The notes: a model not told the origin generated them from the sequence alone. DNA of 64,000 nucleotides from Variovorax sp. HW608 (GCF_900090195.1 NZ_LT607803.1:1302001-1366000); one strand, 5' to 3'. Shown: positions 8,663 through 17,779, counted from the first letter of the stretch. Numbers and translations are program-made.

Positions 8663-9522
8663 GAAGCAAGCTCTTCGTGCCGGGATCGCGCCCCGAGCTG
8701 TTTGCGAAAGCAGCCGCGAGCGAGGCCGACGGCATCTGCCTGGACCTGGAGGACGCCGTGGTCGAGGCGCGCAAGGCCGAGGCGCGCGCCGCGGTGCGCG
8801 CCTTCCTGCAGCAAGGCGGCAGCGCGGGCGGCAAGACATGGATCGTGCGCGTGAACGGCCTCGAGACACCGCACTTCGCGCTCGATGTCGCGGCCGTCGC
8901 ACGACCGGGCCTTCACGTGATCAACCTGCCCAAGCCGGAAACCCCCGATGCGGTGCGCGCCGCCGCCGAGGCGCTGGCGCGCGCCGAGCGCGACAACGGC
9001 GTCGAGGCGCCGATCGCCCTCCTGCTCAACATCGAGACGCCGAAGGCGCTGCGCAACGCGGCCGCGCTCGCGGCCGCGCATCCGCGCGTGGTCGGCCTGC
9101 AACTCGGGCTCGGCGACCTGTTCGAGCCGCTTGGCATCGACCGCCGCGAAAGCGCCGCGGTGCAGCAGGCGCTGTTCGCGCTGCGCATGGCGGCCGGCGA
9201 AGCAGGCGTGTACGCCTACGACAGCGCCTTCGCGAACGTGCGCGATGCCCAAGGCTTCCGCGAGGAAGCCGCGCTCTCGCGGCGCATGGGCTTTCTCGGC
9301 AAGAGCTGCATCCATCCGAGCCAGGTCGCACTCGCGAACGAAGCGTTCCGGCCGACCGACGCCGAGATCGCGCATGCGCTCGAGGTGGTGGTGGCGGCCG
9401 ACGCGGCGACGGCCGGCGGCGTCGGTGCCTACATGGTCGGCGGACGCATGATCGATGCGCCGTTCGAGGCGCGCGCGCGAGCCATCGTCGCGAGCGCGCG
9501 GCGGCTGGGGCTGGTGTCATGA
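8659..9522 (+). CDS. CitE-like CoA-ester lyase (HpcH/HpaI aldolase family)
   Basis: 287-residue TIM-barrel protein. Metal-ligand motifs are visible: LDLEDAV (about residues 27-33), LLNIETPKAL, LGLGDLF and GKSCIHPSQV near residue 214. This family includes citrate lyase beta, malyl-CoA and beta-methylmalyl-CoA lyases. With a CaiB-type CoA transferase directly downstream, a CoA ester made by that transferase could be cleaved here, which is inference. ATGA overlaps at both ends show tight translational coupling. Confidence 0.82.
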   Translation: MRSKLFVPGSRPELFAKAAASEADGICLDLEDAVVEARKAEARAAVRAFLQQGGSAGGKTWIVRVNGLETPHFALDVAAVARPGLHVINLPKPETPDAVRAAAEALARAERDNGVEAPIALLLNIETPKALRNAAALAAAHPRVVGLQLGLGDLFEPLGIDRRESAAVQQALFALRMAAGEAGVYAYDSAFANVRDAQGFREEAALSRRMGFLGKSCIHPSQVALANEAFRPTDAEIAHALEVVVAADAATAGGVGAYMVGGRMIDAPFEARARAIVASARRLGLVS

Positions 9523-10703
9523 ACGAGCGGACGACTCGCAACGGTGCCGCGGCCGGCCCGCTCGCGGGGCTGCGCGTGCTCGACCTCAGCGCCTACATCG
9601 CCGGGCCCTACGGCTGCTCGCTGCTCGCGGACCAGGGGGCCGAGGTCATCAAGATCGAGCCGCCCGCGGGCGACAACCTGCGCAAGTACCCCTCGACGCT
9701 CGAAGCCGAGAGCCGCGCCTTCCTCGGCGTGAACCGCAGCAAGCTCGGCGTGGTGCTCGACCTCAAGCGGCCCGCGGACCTCGAGGCGCTGCGCGCGCTC
9801 GTGCGCGGGGCCGACGTGCTGGTGCACAACTTCCGGCCGAGCGTGCCGGCCCGTCTCGGCATCGGCTACGAATCGCTGAAGGCGATCAACCCGCGGCTCA
9901 TCTACTGCACCGTCACGGGCTATGGCGAATCCGGCCCGCTCAAGGACAAGGCCGGGTACGACCAGGTGCTGCAGACCATGACCGGCATGTGCACGATGCA
10001 GGCGCAGCCGGGCCAGCCGCCGCAGATCCTCTACGGCTCCGTGGTCGACTACTACGCCGCGGCGCTGGTGGCGGCCGGCGTGGCCTCGGCGCTCTACGAG
10101 CGCGAGAAGAGCGGCCTCGGCCAGCAGGTCGGCGTGTCGCTGATGCGCTCCGCACTCGCGATGCAATCGGCGCGCATGGTGTGGGCCGAGGGCGAGCCGC
10201 GCGAGGTCGGCCGCGACATGCGCTCGGGCGGCATCACGGGCATCCATCCGACGCGCGAGGGCCATCTCTACATCTCGGCCAACACGCCGCACTTCTGGCG
10301 TGCGCTGTGCGAGAAGACCGGCCTGCAGGCGCTGCTCTCGGAGCGCTACGACAGCGTGCGCAAGCGCGCGCTGCACGACGAGGAGATCGTGCCGCTGCTG
10401 CATGCCGCGCTGGCCGCGCACAGCGCGCTCGAATGGGAGCGCATCTTCGGCGAGGAAGTGCCGTGCGCCGCGGCGCGCGCGGTCGAGGACATGTTCGACT
10501 TTCCGCAGACGAAGGCCGAGGACATGATCGCGACCATCGCGCATCCGACGCTCGGCACTTACCGCGGCTTCACGCGCGCGGTCACCTTCGGCCGCACGCC
10601 GGGCCCCGAGCCTTTCGCGGCGCCCACGCTCGGCCAGCACAACGCGAGGCTGGGCCTCGCGGCGTCCGTGCACGGCGCCGACGACACCGAGGGCGCGCCC
10701 TGA
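9519..10703 (+). CDS. CaiB/BaiF family CoA transferase
   Basis: 394-residue class III CoA transferase: the N-terminal block GLRVLDLSAYIAGPYG, the VIKIEPPAGDNLRKY motif and FLGVNRSKLGVVLDLK segment are diagnostic. It moves CoA from a donor thioester to a carboxylic acid in the cytoplasm. Overlaps its neighbours at both ends (ATGA, TGATG). It probably activates the acid imported through the Bug receptor before cleavage by the CitE-like enzyme; substrate unknown. Confidence 0.85.
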   Translation: MNERTTRNGAAAGPLAGLRVLDLSAYIAGPYGCSLLADQGAEVIKIEPPAGDNLRKYPSTLEAESRAFLGVNRSKLGVVLDLKRPADLEALRALVRGADVLVHNFRPSVPARLGIGYESLKAINPRLIYCTVTGYGESGPLKDKAGYDQVLQTMTGMCTMQAQPGQPPQILYGSVVDYYAAALVAAGVASALYEREKSGLGQQVGVSLMRSALAMQSARMVWAEGEPREVGRDMRSGGITGIHPTREGHLYISANTPHFWRALCEKTGLQALLSERYDSVRKRALHDEEIVPLLHAALAAHSALEWERIFGEEVPCAAARAVEDMFDFPQTKAEDMIATIAHPTLGTYRGFTRAVTFGRTPGPEPFAAPTLGQHNARLGLAASVHGADDTEGAP

Positions 10704-11587
10704 TGGACACCATCGATGGCGCCGTGGCGCCACAGCCTTCGATCCCTCACACCCGCGGTACGGCGAAGCCAGACATCGCGCTGCCCCCAAGGGCCTGCGA
10801 CTGCCACATCCACATCTACGACAGGCGCTTTGCGTCCATCGGCGACCCGGGGCGCGTGCTCGCGCAAGCGACGGCGAGCGACTACCGCCGCCTGCAGGCG
10901 CGGCTCGGCACGCGCCGCACCGTGGTCGTGACCCCCACGGTCTACGGCACCGACAACGCCGTGACGCTCGATGCGATCCGGCAACTCGGCAGGGCGGATG
11001 CGCGCGGCGTCGCGGTGCTCCACCCGGAGGTCGACGACGCCACCTTGCGCCTGCTCGACGAAGGCGGCGTGCGCGGCATCCGCTTCACGCTCTTCGACCC
11101 GGCGACGGCAGTGACGCGCTTCGACATGGTGGCGCCGCTCGCGCGGCGCATCGAGCCGCTCGGCTGGCATGTGCAATTGCATTGGCGCGCGGACCAGATC
11201 GCCGCGCATGCCGAGCTGCTCGACCGGCTCCCGTGCCCGATCGTGTTCGACCACCTCGCGCGGATGCCCCATCCCGAGGGCGCGGCGCACCCGGCCTTCG
11301 ACGTGGTGCGCCGCCTGCTCGATCGCGGCCGCACCTGGGTCAAGTTGTCGGCCCCCTATCTCGACGACGTGGCCGGCGCCGAGGACAGCCGCGCGCGCGT
11401 GGCCGCGGCGCTGTGTGCGCACGCACCCGAGCGCCTCGTCTGGGGCAGCGACTGGCCGCACCCGACAGAGAAGACCGAAAAGCCCGACGACGCCGCGCTG
11501 CTCGACCGCATCCTCGGCTGGCTCGGCGACGCCTCGCTGCGGCAGCGCGTGCTGGTCGACAACCCGCAGGCGCTCTACGGCTTCTGA
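10703..11587 (+). CDS. Amidohydrolase-2 family hydrolase (2-pyrone-4,6-dicarboxylate hydrolase-like)
   Basis: 294-residue metal-dependent hydrolase. The first metal motif HIH is in CDCHIHIYDRRF (about residues 32-43), a conserved H in FDHLARMP, and the terminal VWGSDWPHP supplies the catalytic Asp. Resembles PDC lactonase (LigI) and related lactonases. It ends the operon; its stop lies 13 bp inside the 3' end of the convergent LysR gene. Exact substrate cannot be read from sequence. Confidence 0.8.
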   Translation: MDTIDGAVAPQPSIPHTRGTAKPDIALPPRACDCHIHIYDRRFASIGDPGRVLAQATASDYRRLQARLGTRRTVVVTPTVYGTDNAVTLDAIRQLGRADARGVAVLHPEVDDATLRLLDEGGVRGIRFTLFDPATAVTRFDMVAPLARRIEPLGWHVQLHWRADQIAAHAELLDRLPCPIVFDHLARMPHPEGAAHPAFDVVRRLLDRGRTWVKLSAPYLDDVAGAEDSRARVAAALCAHAPERLVWGSDWPHPTEKTEKPDDAALLDRILGWLGDASLRQRVLVDNPQALYGF

Positions 11588-12459
11588 TGGCGCCGTCGCA
11601 CCGCGATCTCGAACGCCTCGAGCACGGCCTGCACGCGCCGGCTCTCGGCATCGGCAGGCCGGCAGACCATCGCGATGTGGCGCACCGGCGCCTCCTTGCC
11701 GAGGGCGATCTGCTGCAGCGGATAGGCCTGCAGCACCTCCTGCCGCAGCGCCGGCACGACCGAGACGCCGAGCCCGGCCGACACCATCGCGGCGACCGCG
11801 TCGGTGCCCGGCAGGTCGAAGGTGCAGCGCGTGCGCGGCGCGATGCGGTTGACGTACTGGGCCGCGATGTGGCCGCCGGTGGTCACGCGGTCCAGCCGGA
11901 TCCAGTTGTGCCGCCGCAGCATCTCGACCGGCGAGCCGCGTCGCGCATGGGGCGGCGCGATCATCACGAAGGTCTCGGCCGCCAGGGGGAACCAGTGGAG
12001 CCGGCTCGACCCGCCGGACTTCGGCCGCACCAGCACGGCGGTGTCGAGGCGCCCGGCCTTGACGTCGCCCAGCAACGCCGCGGAAAGGCCGCGCGTGATC
12101 TCGAACTCCAGCGCGGGCGCGCGCTCGCGCAGCACCTGCATCGCGACCGGCAGCAGGCTCACCTGGGCCGATTCGATGGTGCCCAGGCGAATGCGCCCGG
12201 AGACCACCGCGTCCTCGCGCTGGCGCAGCGCCTTGAGCGCATCGAGCGTCTGCTGCATGGTGCCCGCGACCTCGGCCGCGAAGGCCGTGGGCCGCACCTG
12301 GCGCGCCGAGCGGTCGAACAGGGGCTGGCCGAAGTAGGCCTCGAGCTGCTGCATCTGCAGGCTCACGGCGCTGGCCGTGAGGTTCACCTCCTTCGCCGCC
12401 GCCGCGAAGGAGCCGTGCCGCAGCACCGCGATCAGGGTCTGGAGAAACTGGAGCTTCAT
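11575..12459 (-). CDS. LysR-family transcriptional regulator
   Basis: 294-residue LysR protein: winged helix-turn-helix at the N-terminus (MKLQFLQTLIAVLRHGSF, then KEVNLTASAVSLQMQQLEAYFG) and a periplasmic-binding-like effector domain. The start at 12459 gives the usual LysR beginning; a longer in-frame start at 12516 is less likely. It converges on the CoA-transferase operon, and its own upstream region is interrupted by a group II intron, beyond which lies a Bug receptor gene that would normally be its divergent partner. Confidence 0.88.
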   Translation of the reverse strand: MKLQFLQTLIAVLRHGSFAAAAKEVNLTASAVSLQMQQLEAYFGQPLFDRSARQVRPTAFAAEVAGTMQQTLDALKALRQREDAVVSGRIRLGTIESAQVSLLPVAMQVLRERAPALEFEITRGLSAALLGDVKAGRLDTAVLVRPKSGGSSRLHWFPLAAETFVMIAPPHARRGSPVEMLRRHNWIRLDRVTTGGHIAAQYVNRIAPRTRCTFDLPGTDAVAAMVSAGLGVSVVPALRQEVLQAYPLQQIALGKEAPVRHIAMVCRPADAESRRVQAVLEAFEIAVRRRHQKP

Positions 12460-12531
12460 GCGTCGTTCTTGGCCTCGCGGGCGAGCCTCCCATTCTGCAG
12501 AAGTTCCTGTTGGCAACGAAATCGAGTCAGA

Positions 12532-12598
12532 GTAGGAATGTCAGTCACCCAACACCCCCTCCACAGATCCGTACGTGCGGAGCTACCGCATACGGCTC
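12532..12598 (-). ncRNA. Group II intron domains V and VI
   Basis: On the minus strand, GAGCCGTATGCGG / CCGCACGTACGGATC (12598-12566, loop TAGCT) folds as the domain V catalytic hairpin with its two-base bulge. Downstream GGGGTGTT (from about 12560) pairs with GACATTCC (ending 12535) as domain VI, leaving an unpaired A-containing tip that could supply the branch point. The maturase stop codon TAG lies inside the domain V loop, so the reading frame runs into the ribozyme core. Confidence 0.7.
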
Positions 12599-14091
12599 CT
12601 GCCTTGGGTCATGACGATCAGACGCTGGTGCGGGTAGGGGTGGCAGATGTTCGGGACAGGCAGCCAGTGCGCCATCAAGCGATACATGCGTCGCCAAGGC
12701 AGGTCGTGGCTCTGGCTGCGGCGGCACAGCGTGCGATGCCACAGCCCGACGACCTGATGGCGGAATGTCCTCAGCCGCGCGCCGTTGCACGGCACGCCGA
12801 AGTAGCGCGCATGCCCAGTCACCACCGCCCGCAGGTACTGGCCCTGCTCCGGGATGGGTTGGTGCATGCGCCTTCTGAGTTCGAGCTTGATCACCTGCAG
12901 CTTGGCTCGCAGGCGTTTGGCACTGGTGAGTCGCAGGACCATGAACTTGCCCTTTCGGGTCGTCCCGCAGCAATGCGTGAACCCCAGGAAGTCGAAGGTC
13001 TGCGGCTTGCCTTGTCCCTTGCGGCGTCGGTTCTCGTGGGCGAAGCGCCCGAACTCGATCAGCCGCGTCTTCTCGGGATGCAGCTTCAACCCGAACTGGC
13101 CCAGCCGCTCGGCCACCGCGCGCTGGAAGCGCTCGGCGTCATCACGGAACTGGAACCCCGCAACCCAATCGTCGGCGTAGCGCACGACGATCACGTCACC
13201 CCGGGCATGGCGCCCCCTCCACTGCTTCACCCACAGGTCCAACGCATAGTGCAGGTAGATGTTGGCCAGCAGCGGACTGATGCTCCCGCCCTGAACCGTC
13301 CCCAACTCACCTTGCGTGAGCCTGCCGTCCTCCAGCACGCCCGCGTGCAGCCATTTCTTGATCAGCCGCACCACGCGCGTGTCAGCCACGCGATGTTCGA
13401 TGAACTTCACCAGCCAGTCCCTTTCGATCGTGTCGAAGAACTTGGCGATGTCCGCATCGAGTATCCAGTTCACCTTCCTTGCGCCCACACCCACCGCCAC
13501 GGCATCCAGCGCGTTGTGCGCGCTGCGCCCGGGCCTGAAGCCGTAGCTGAACCCGAGGAAGTCCTGCTCGTAGATGGCGTTCAACACTTCGACCGTGGCA
13601 CGCTGGACGAGCTTGTCCTCCAGCGCCGGCACGCCCAGCGGGCGCTTGCTGCCGTCGGCCTTGTCGATGTACACCCTCTTCACAGGCTGGGGCCGGTAGC
13701 CCCCTCGGGCCAGCCGCTCGGACAACTCCAGGAGATTGCCCTCCAGGTCCTGTCCGTACGTCTGCCAGGTCTGGCCGTCCACCCCGGCGGCCGCGTCGCG
13801 CTTGAGCGCGAGGTAAGCCGCCCGCAGGCGTTCGACCGCGTAGATGTGATGCAGCAGTCCCGTGAACCTCGCATCACGACGGCCCTTTGCCGTCTGTCGT
13901 ATGCCATCGAGCGCGGTTCCCATGTCATAGACCCGCACCGATCTGCGGGACATGCGCGCCGCGATGGCATTTCCCTTGGCCTGCCGCCTTCCCTCCACCA
14001 CCTCCGCCGCCGCAGGAGCTTCCCCCGCAGCCTTGTTCGGCAGCTTCTTCGGTACTACGCAGCAGTCCGACTTCCCGCGCCTGTGGCTCAT
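12583..14091 (-). CDS. ltrA: Group II intron reverse transcriptase/maturase
   Basis: 502-residue LtrA-type protein. RT blocks are clear: SKRPLGVPALEDKLVQRA, FGFSYGFRPGRSAH-like segment, LDADIAKFFDTI, VQGGSISPLLANIYLHY, and the catalytic VVRYADDW (about residue 310). A maturase (X) domain follows with FDFLGFTH. No HNH endonuclease motif (CxxC pairs with HNH) is visible at the C-terminus, so it is probably endonuclease-minus and would move by a replication-linked route. ATG at 14091 chosen because the conserved N-terminal region begins there; the open frame continues upstream into intron RNA sequence. Confidence 0.85.
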   Translation of the reverse strand: MSHRRGKSDCCVVPKKLPNKAAGEAPAAAEVVEGRRQAKGNAIAARMSRRSVRVYDMGTALDGIRQTAKGRRDARFTGLLHHIYAVERLRAAYLALKRDAAAGVDGQTWQTYGQDLEGNLLELSERLARGGYRPQPVKRVYIDKADGSKRPLGVPALEDKLVQRATVEVLNAIYEQDFLGFSYGFRPGRSAHNALDAVAVGVGARKVNWILDADIAKFFDTIERDWLVKFIEHRVADTRVVRLIKKWLHAGVLEDGRLTQGELGTVQGGSISPLLANIYLHYALDLWVKQWRGRHARGDVIVVRYADDWVAGFQFRDDAERFQRAVAERLGQFGLKLHPEKTRLIEFGRFAHENRRRKGQGKPQTFDFLGFTHCCGTTRKGKFMVLRLTSAKRLRAKLQVIKLELRRRMHQPIPEQGQYLRAVVTGHARYFGVPCNGARLRTFRHQVVGLWHRTLCRRSQSHDLPWRRMYRLMAHWLPVPNICHPYPHQRLIVMTQGRSRMR

Positions 14092-14493
14092 CGTCGTACG
14101 CCCTTGGGCTTCACGATGCGCTCTGCAGCCAGCGCTTCCCAGCGCTGCGCAGAAGGACGCGGGATCTCCCGGTTCCCGAACAAAGTGCTTGCGTGCGTGC
14201 TCGGGGTCTTTGACCGCGCGGGGTCCGCCTCTGCCTCGCCAATGCGGCAGCGACGGTGTGACCTTCGGCATTCTCCTACTGCCTCGGCACCCCGGACCAC
14301 CCGCAGCTGTCGCCACGGGGCATGTATTACGCGGCTCGATACCCGGCCCGCTCGTCCCCCTATCAACGCTTCGCCCACACCCTCGCGGATGTGCACGCAT
14401 GACTCGGGGCCGCCGTAGCTGGCTAAGCCTTCAACGTATGAAACTTTCATTCACAACACTTTGCCGGTTTTGACCGGCGCACAGGAGACAAAC

Positions 14494-15477
14494 ATGATCC
14501 GGAGCGATTTTTCGCCCTCGCGCCGCCGGCTCTTGCTCGGCGGCGCGGCACTCGCCGCGCTGCCTGCCGCGGCCCAGACGACGCCCTATCCGTCGAAGCC
14601 GATCCGCATCGTCGTTCCGTACGCGGCGGGCGGCGGCGCCGATGCCAATGCACGGCTGCTCGCGCAACCGATGTCGGCGCTCCTGGGCCAGCCGATCGTG
14701 GTCGAGAACCGGCCCGGCGCGAGCGGCGTCATTGCGGCCACGGCGGTGCTGCAGGCGCCGGCCGACGGCTACACGGTGCTCTTCGACGCCTTTCCCTATG
14801 CGGTCAACGCGGTGCTGCGCAAGCTCCCCTTCGATCCGCTCAAGGACCTGGTGCCGGTGTCGCAGGCGATCAACATGCCCAACATCCTGGTCGTGCCGAG
14901 CTCGGCGCCCTACAAGACCTTCAAGGAGTTCATCGACTACGCGCGCGCCAATCCGGGCAAGCTGAGCTATGCGTCCTACGGCGCCGGCGGCTCGGCGCAC
15001 CTCGCGGCCGAGATGCTCAAGCGCGACGCCGGCATCGAGTGGCTGCACGTGCCGTACAAGGGTGGCGCGCCGGCCATCACCGACCTGCTCGCAGGCCAGG
15101 TCTCGGCCTACTTCGCGAACCCGGTATCGGGCCTGAGCTACGTGCAGTCGGGCCGACTCCGTGCGCTCGCGACCACGGGGGCGCGGCGCATGGAGGCGCT
15201 GCCGCAGGTGCCGACCGTGATGGAGAGCGGCTTCAGGAATTTCGAGGTCGTCGAATGGAACGGTTTCTTCGTGCCTGCCGGGACGCCGCCGGCCGTGATC
15301 GAGCGCCTGTCGGCCGCGGTGCGCGAAACCACGCATCAGCCCGAGATTCGCCAGCGGCTGCTGTCGATGGGCATCGAGCCGGTCGGCAACACGCCGAGGG
15401 AATTCGGCGCCTTCCTGCAGTCGCAGATCGCGCGCTGGGCCGCGCTGGTCCAGAGCAACGGCATCACGGTCGATTGA
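14494..15477 (+). CDS. Bug/TctC-family periplasmic receptor, copy 2
   Basis: 327-residue receptor with a Tat-like signal peptide (SRRRLLLGGAALAAL, AAAQ cleavage) and the family motifs YPSKPIRIVVPYAAGG and LSYASYGAGGSAHLAAEML. RBS CAGGAGAC at 14482-14489 gives the ATG at 14494. It faces away from the LysR gene across the intron. Same family as the receptor at 6.6-7.6 kb but not a close copy. Periplasmic carboxylate binding is the family role; ligand unknown. Confidence 0.87.
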   Translation: MIRSDFSPSRRRLLLGGAALAALPAAAQTTPYPSKPIRIVVPYAAGGGADANARLLAQPMSALLGQPIVVENRPGASGVIAATAVLQAPADGYTVLFDAFPYAVNAVLRKLPFDPLKDLVPVSQAINMPNILVVPSSAPYKTFKEFIDYARANPGKLSYASYGAGGSAHLAAEMLKRDAGIEWLHVPYKGGAPAITDLLAGQVSAYFANPVSGLSYVQSGRLRALATTGARRMEALPQVPTVMESGFRNFEVVEWNGFFVPAGTPPAVIERLSAAVRETTHQPEIRQRLLSMGIEPVGNTPREFGAFLQSQIARWAALVQSNGITVD

Positions 15478-15481
15478 AGAG

Positions 15482-15501
15482 AAGACGCGCGGCCGCGTCT
15501 T
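15482..15501 (+). terminator. Hairpin after the Bug receptor gene
   Basis: AAGACGCG-CGGC-CGCGTCTT is a perfect 8-bp stem with a 4-base loop beginning 4 bp after the TGA. It is followed by GCGCG, not a T run, so it may work with Rho or protect the 3' end. Confidence 0.45.
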
Positions 15502-15671
15502 GCGCGCCACACCACGCCCCCGTGATAACCCGCGAAACGGCCGATTGGCGAACCAGCGCGTTCGAATATCGAGCATATTCGGAGCCCCACCGGCGCGTCG
15601 TCTTGAGTTTCTCCGATACAAAGCGGGCCGGCTCGTCGTCATAGCTAGAAGATCGCTGAGGAGACAGACTC

Positions 15672-16808
15672 ATGGACGGATTCCATTTCATGCGCGCGAT
15701 CACTGCCGCAGTGATCGCGGCCACGGGAGCGCTGGCACAGGCCCAGGACATCAAGATCGCGAACATCGTCGAACTCTCGGGCGCAGGGGCGACCTCGGGC
15801 ACGATGTTCAAGAACGGCGTGGAAATGGCCATCAAGGAGATCAACGCCTCCGGTGGCATCCTCGGCAAGAGGATCAGCTACACCACGGAAGACACGCAGT
15901 CCAACCCGGGCGTCGCCAAGGGTCTGACGCAGAAGGCCGTCGACAACGAGGTGTTCGCGATCTACGGCCCGGTGTTCTCGGGCTCGATCCTCGTGTCCAT
16001 GGCCGAGAGCAGGCGTGGCGAGACGCCCAACTTCACCGGCGGCGAAGCGGCAGCGATCACCCAGCAGGGCAATCCCTATGTGTTCCGCACCTCGTTCGGC
16101 CAGAGCGTCGCCTTCCCGAAGATCGCGCGCTACATCAATGCCAAGTCGAAGAAGCTCGCAGTCATCTATGTGAACAACGACTTCGGCAAGGGCGGACAGA
16201 CGGCCCTCAAGCAACTGCTTGCGAACTCGCCGACGCAGATCGTGGCCGAGATCTCCACCGATTCGGGCCAGGTCGACTTCTCCGCCGCCGTGATCCAGGC
16301 CAAGCAATCGGGTGCCGATGCGCTGTTCGCCTATACCAACGAGGAAGAGTCCGCCCGGCTGCTGCGCGAATTGCGCAAGCAGGGATGGAACAAGCCCATG
16401 ATCGGTGAAACGGTGCTGACCAGCGCGAAGGTGGTCGAGCTGGCCGGAGAAGCCGCCAATGGCGCCGTGGCGCATGTCGGGCTGACGGTGGATGCGCCGC
16501 AACTGCAGGACTTCGGCAAGCGCTTCCAGGCCCAGTACAACACCGTGTCCGATCACAACGGGGTGAAGGGCTACACCGGCGTCTACCTGCTCAAGGCCGG
16601 GATCGAGAAGGCCGGAAAGCTCGATCGCAAGGCGGTCGCCGCAGCGCTGCACAACAGCTGCTTCAGCGCCAAGCAGTACCCGGGCATCCTGATGGACGTC
16701 TGCTTCGACGACAAGGGCGACCTCGACCGCGAAAGCTTCATGACCGAGATCCGCGGCGGCAAGACGGTCGTCGTCGAGACGCTCCCGCCGCTGAACGCGA
16801 AGAAGTAA
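15672..16808 (+). CDS. ABC transporter substrate-binding protein, branched-chain amino acid type
   Basis: 378-residue periplasmic receptor of the Leu/Ile/Val-binding (type I fold) family: short signal peptide ending ALAQAQ, then IKIANIVELSGAGATSGTMFKNGVEMAIKE-type opening and AVIYVNNDFGKGG. RBS GAGGAGACAG precedes the ATG. There is no permease or ATPase beside it, so it either feeds a transporter encoded elsewhere or is an orphan. An AroE-like gene follows 9 bp later and may be in the same transcript, which would fit uptake of an aromatic or quinate/shikimate-like compound; that link is inference. Confidence 0.85.
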   Translation: MDGFHFMRAITAAVIAATGALAQAQDIKIANIVELSGAGATSGTMFKNGVEMAIKEINASGGILGKRISYTTEDTQSNPGVAKGLTQKAVDNEVFAIYGPVFSGSILVSMAESRRGETPNFTGGEAAAITQQGNPYVFRTSFGQSVAFPKIARYINAKSKKLAVIYVNNDFGKGGQTALKQLLANSPTQIVAEISTDSGQVDFSAAVIQAKQSGADALFAYTNEEESARLLRELRKQGWNKPMIGETVLTSAKVVELAGEAANGAVAHVGLTVDAPQLQDFGKRFQAQYNTVSDHNGVKGYTGVYLLKAGIEKAGKLDRKAVAAALHNSCFSAKQYPGILMDVCFDDKGDLDRESFMTEIRGGKTVVVETLPPLNAKK

Positions 16809-16817
16809 CCGGCCCGC

Positions 16818-17684
16818 GTGGGGCCAATTGACCTGGAGTTCCGATTGTCTGATGCACGTTTCATCCTGGCCGGCGTCATGGGCTGGCCGGTGGCACACAC
16901 CCGCTCGCCTGCCATCCACAACCACTGGATCGCCCACTACGGTCTCAAGGGCGCCTATGTGCAGTTGCCCGTGAAGCCGGAGCAGCTCGAAGCCGCGTTG
17001 CGCGGGCTGCCGGCGCTCGGATTCGCGGGCTGCAACGTCACCGTGCCGCACAAGGTCAACTCCATGAAGCTCATGGATGAACTCGATCCGGTCGCGCGGC
17101 GCATGGCGGCCATCAACACCATCGTCGTGATGCCCGACGGACGGCTCAAGGGCTTCAACAACGACGGCGCCGGCTACATCCAGAGCCTGCGCGACGCCCA
17201 GCCCGACTGGCGCGGCGACGCGGGCCCGGCGCTGGTGCTCGGCGCAGGCGGAGCGGCGCGGGCCATCGCGGTGGCGCTGCTCGATCAGGGGGTGCCCGAA
17301 CTGCGGATCACCAATCGCACGCAGGAGCGCGCCGAAGCGCTCGCGAACGAGTTCGGCGAGCGCGTCAAGGTGGTGCCCTGGTCCGAGCGCAACGCGGCGA
17401 TGGCGGGCGTCAGCCTGCTGGTGAACACCACGACGCAAGGCATGCACGGGCAGCCGCCGCTCGATGTGTCGCTCGATGAACTGCCCCGCCATGCGCTGGT
17501 TTCCGACGCCATCTACATCCCGCTCGAGACGCCGTTGCTGGCGCAGGCCAAGGCGCGCGGTCACGTCGCCGTGAACGGGCTCGGCATGCTCTTGAACCAG
17601 GCGCGGCCGGCGTTCCACGCGTGGTTCGGCGTGCTGCCCGAAATCACCCCCGAACTTCGCGCGGCCGTCCAGGCGACGTTCTAG
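16818..17684 (+). CDS. Shikimate/quinate dehydrogenase family protein (AroE-like)
   Basis: 288-residue two-domain dehydrogenase. The catalytic lysine is in CNVTVPHKVNSM (about residue 78), the nucleotide-binding loop GAGGAAR (about 141-147) and C-terminal NGLGMLLNQA are present. The usual NTDGxG is NNDGAG here, suggesting a catabolic or substrate-shifted relative rather than the biosynthetic AroE. Two starts are possible: GTG 16818, or TTG 16845, which has the better ribosome site (TGGAG at 16834-16838). Position behind a receptor gene supports a catabolic role. Confidence 0.8.
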   Translation: MGPIDLEFRLSDARFILAGVMGWPVAHTRSPAIHNHWIAHYGLKGAYVQLPVKPEQLEAALRGLPALGFAGCNVTVPHKVNSMKLMDELDPVARRMAAINTIVVMPDGRLKGFNNDGAGYIQSLRDAQPDWRGDAGPALVLGAGGAARAIAVALLDQGVPELRITNRTQERAEALANEFGERVKVVPWSERNAAMAGVSLLVNTTTQGMHGQPPLDVSLDELPRHALVSDAIYIPLETPLLAQAKARGHVAVNGLGMLLNQARPAFHAWFGVLPEITPELRAAVQATF

Positions 17685-17710
17685 CGACACCCCCGGAGGA
17701 ACGGCTGCAT

Positions 17711-17726
17711 GCCGCAGGCATGCGGC
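17711..17726 (+). terminator. Short hairpin between the AroE-like gene and the ars operon
   Basis: GCCGCA-GGCA-TGCGGC, a 6-bp perfect stem about 25 bp after the aroE-like stop, overlapping a second small palindrome (GCATGC pair). No T tract, so only a weak terminator candidate. Confidence 0.3.
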
Positions 17727-17745
17727 CTGGGAAATGCCGATGGCG

Positions 17746-17777
17746 TTGACGTCGACAATACTTCCATTATGATGGAA
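17746..17777 (+). promoter_or_regulatory. ars promoter with ArsR-type operator over the -10
   Basis: TTGACG (17746-17751) and TATGAT (17768-17773) with 16-bp spacing make a good sigma70 promoter in a genome where such boxes are rare. The palindrome TTCCAT-TATG-ATGGAA (17762-17777) covers the -10, the classic site for repression by ArsR released on As(III) binding. The start point would fall at about 17780, exactly the arsR ATG. Confidence 0.65.
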
Positions 17778-17779
17778 CT

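Larger units (their letters stand above)
12532..14396 (-). mobile_element. Group II intron with maturase gene
   Basis: Read on the minus strand, it ends in a recognisable domain V/VI pair (12532-12598) and encodes a reverse transcriptase/maturase. The proposed first bases GTGCAC at 14396-14391 resemble the GUGYG intron start, but the 5' end is uncertain: only about 305 nt precede the maturase ATG, short for domains I-III, so the intron might begin further out (up to about 14450) or be 5' truncated. The 3' end CCTAC at 12536-12532 fits the AY rule. It lies between the LysR gene and a Bug gene rather than inside a coding region. Confidence 0.75.

Noticed and set aside
11182..14418. Plus-strand frame of over 1,000 codons across LysR and the intron
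   Set aside because: Antisense to the LysR gene and the maturase, both recognisable on the other strand.
15672..16808. Receptor gene as part of the nif or mod systems
   Set aside because: Branched-chain-type receptor far from the island, next to an AroE-like gene; nothing links it to metal uptake.
17704..17726. Palindromes around GCATGC as a second regulator operator for ars
   Set aside because: They lie about 40 bp upstream of the promoter and look like the aroE-like gene's end hairpin; the operator over the -10 is a better candidate.
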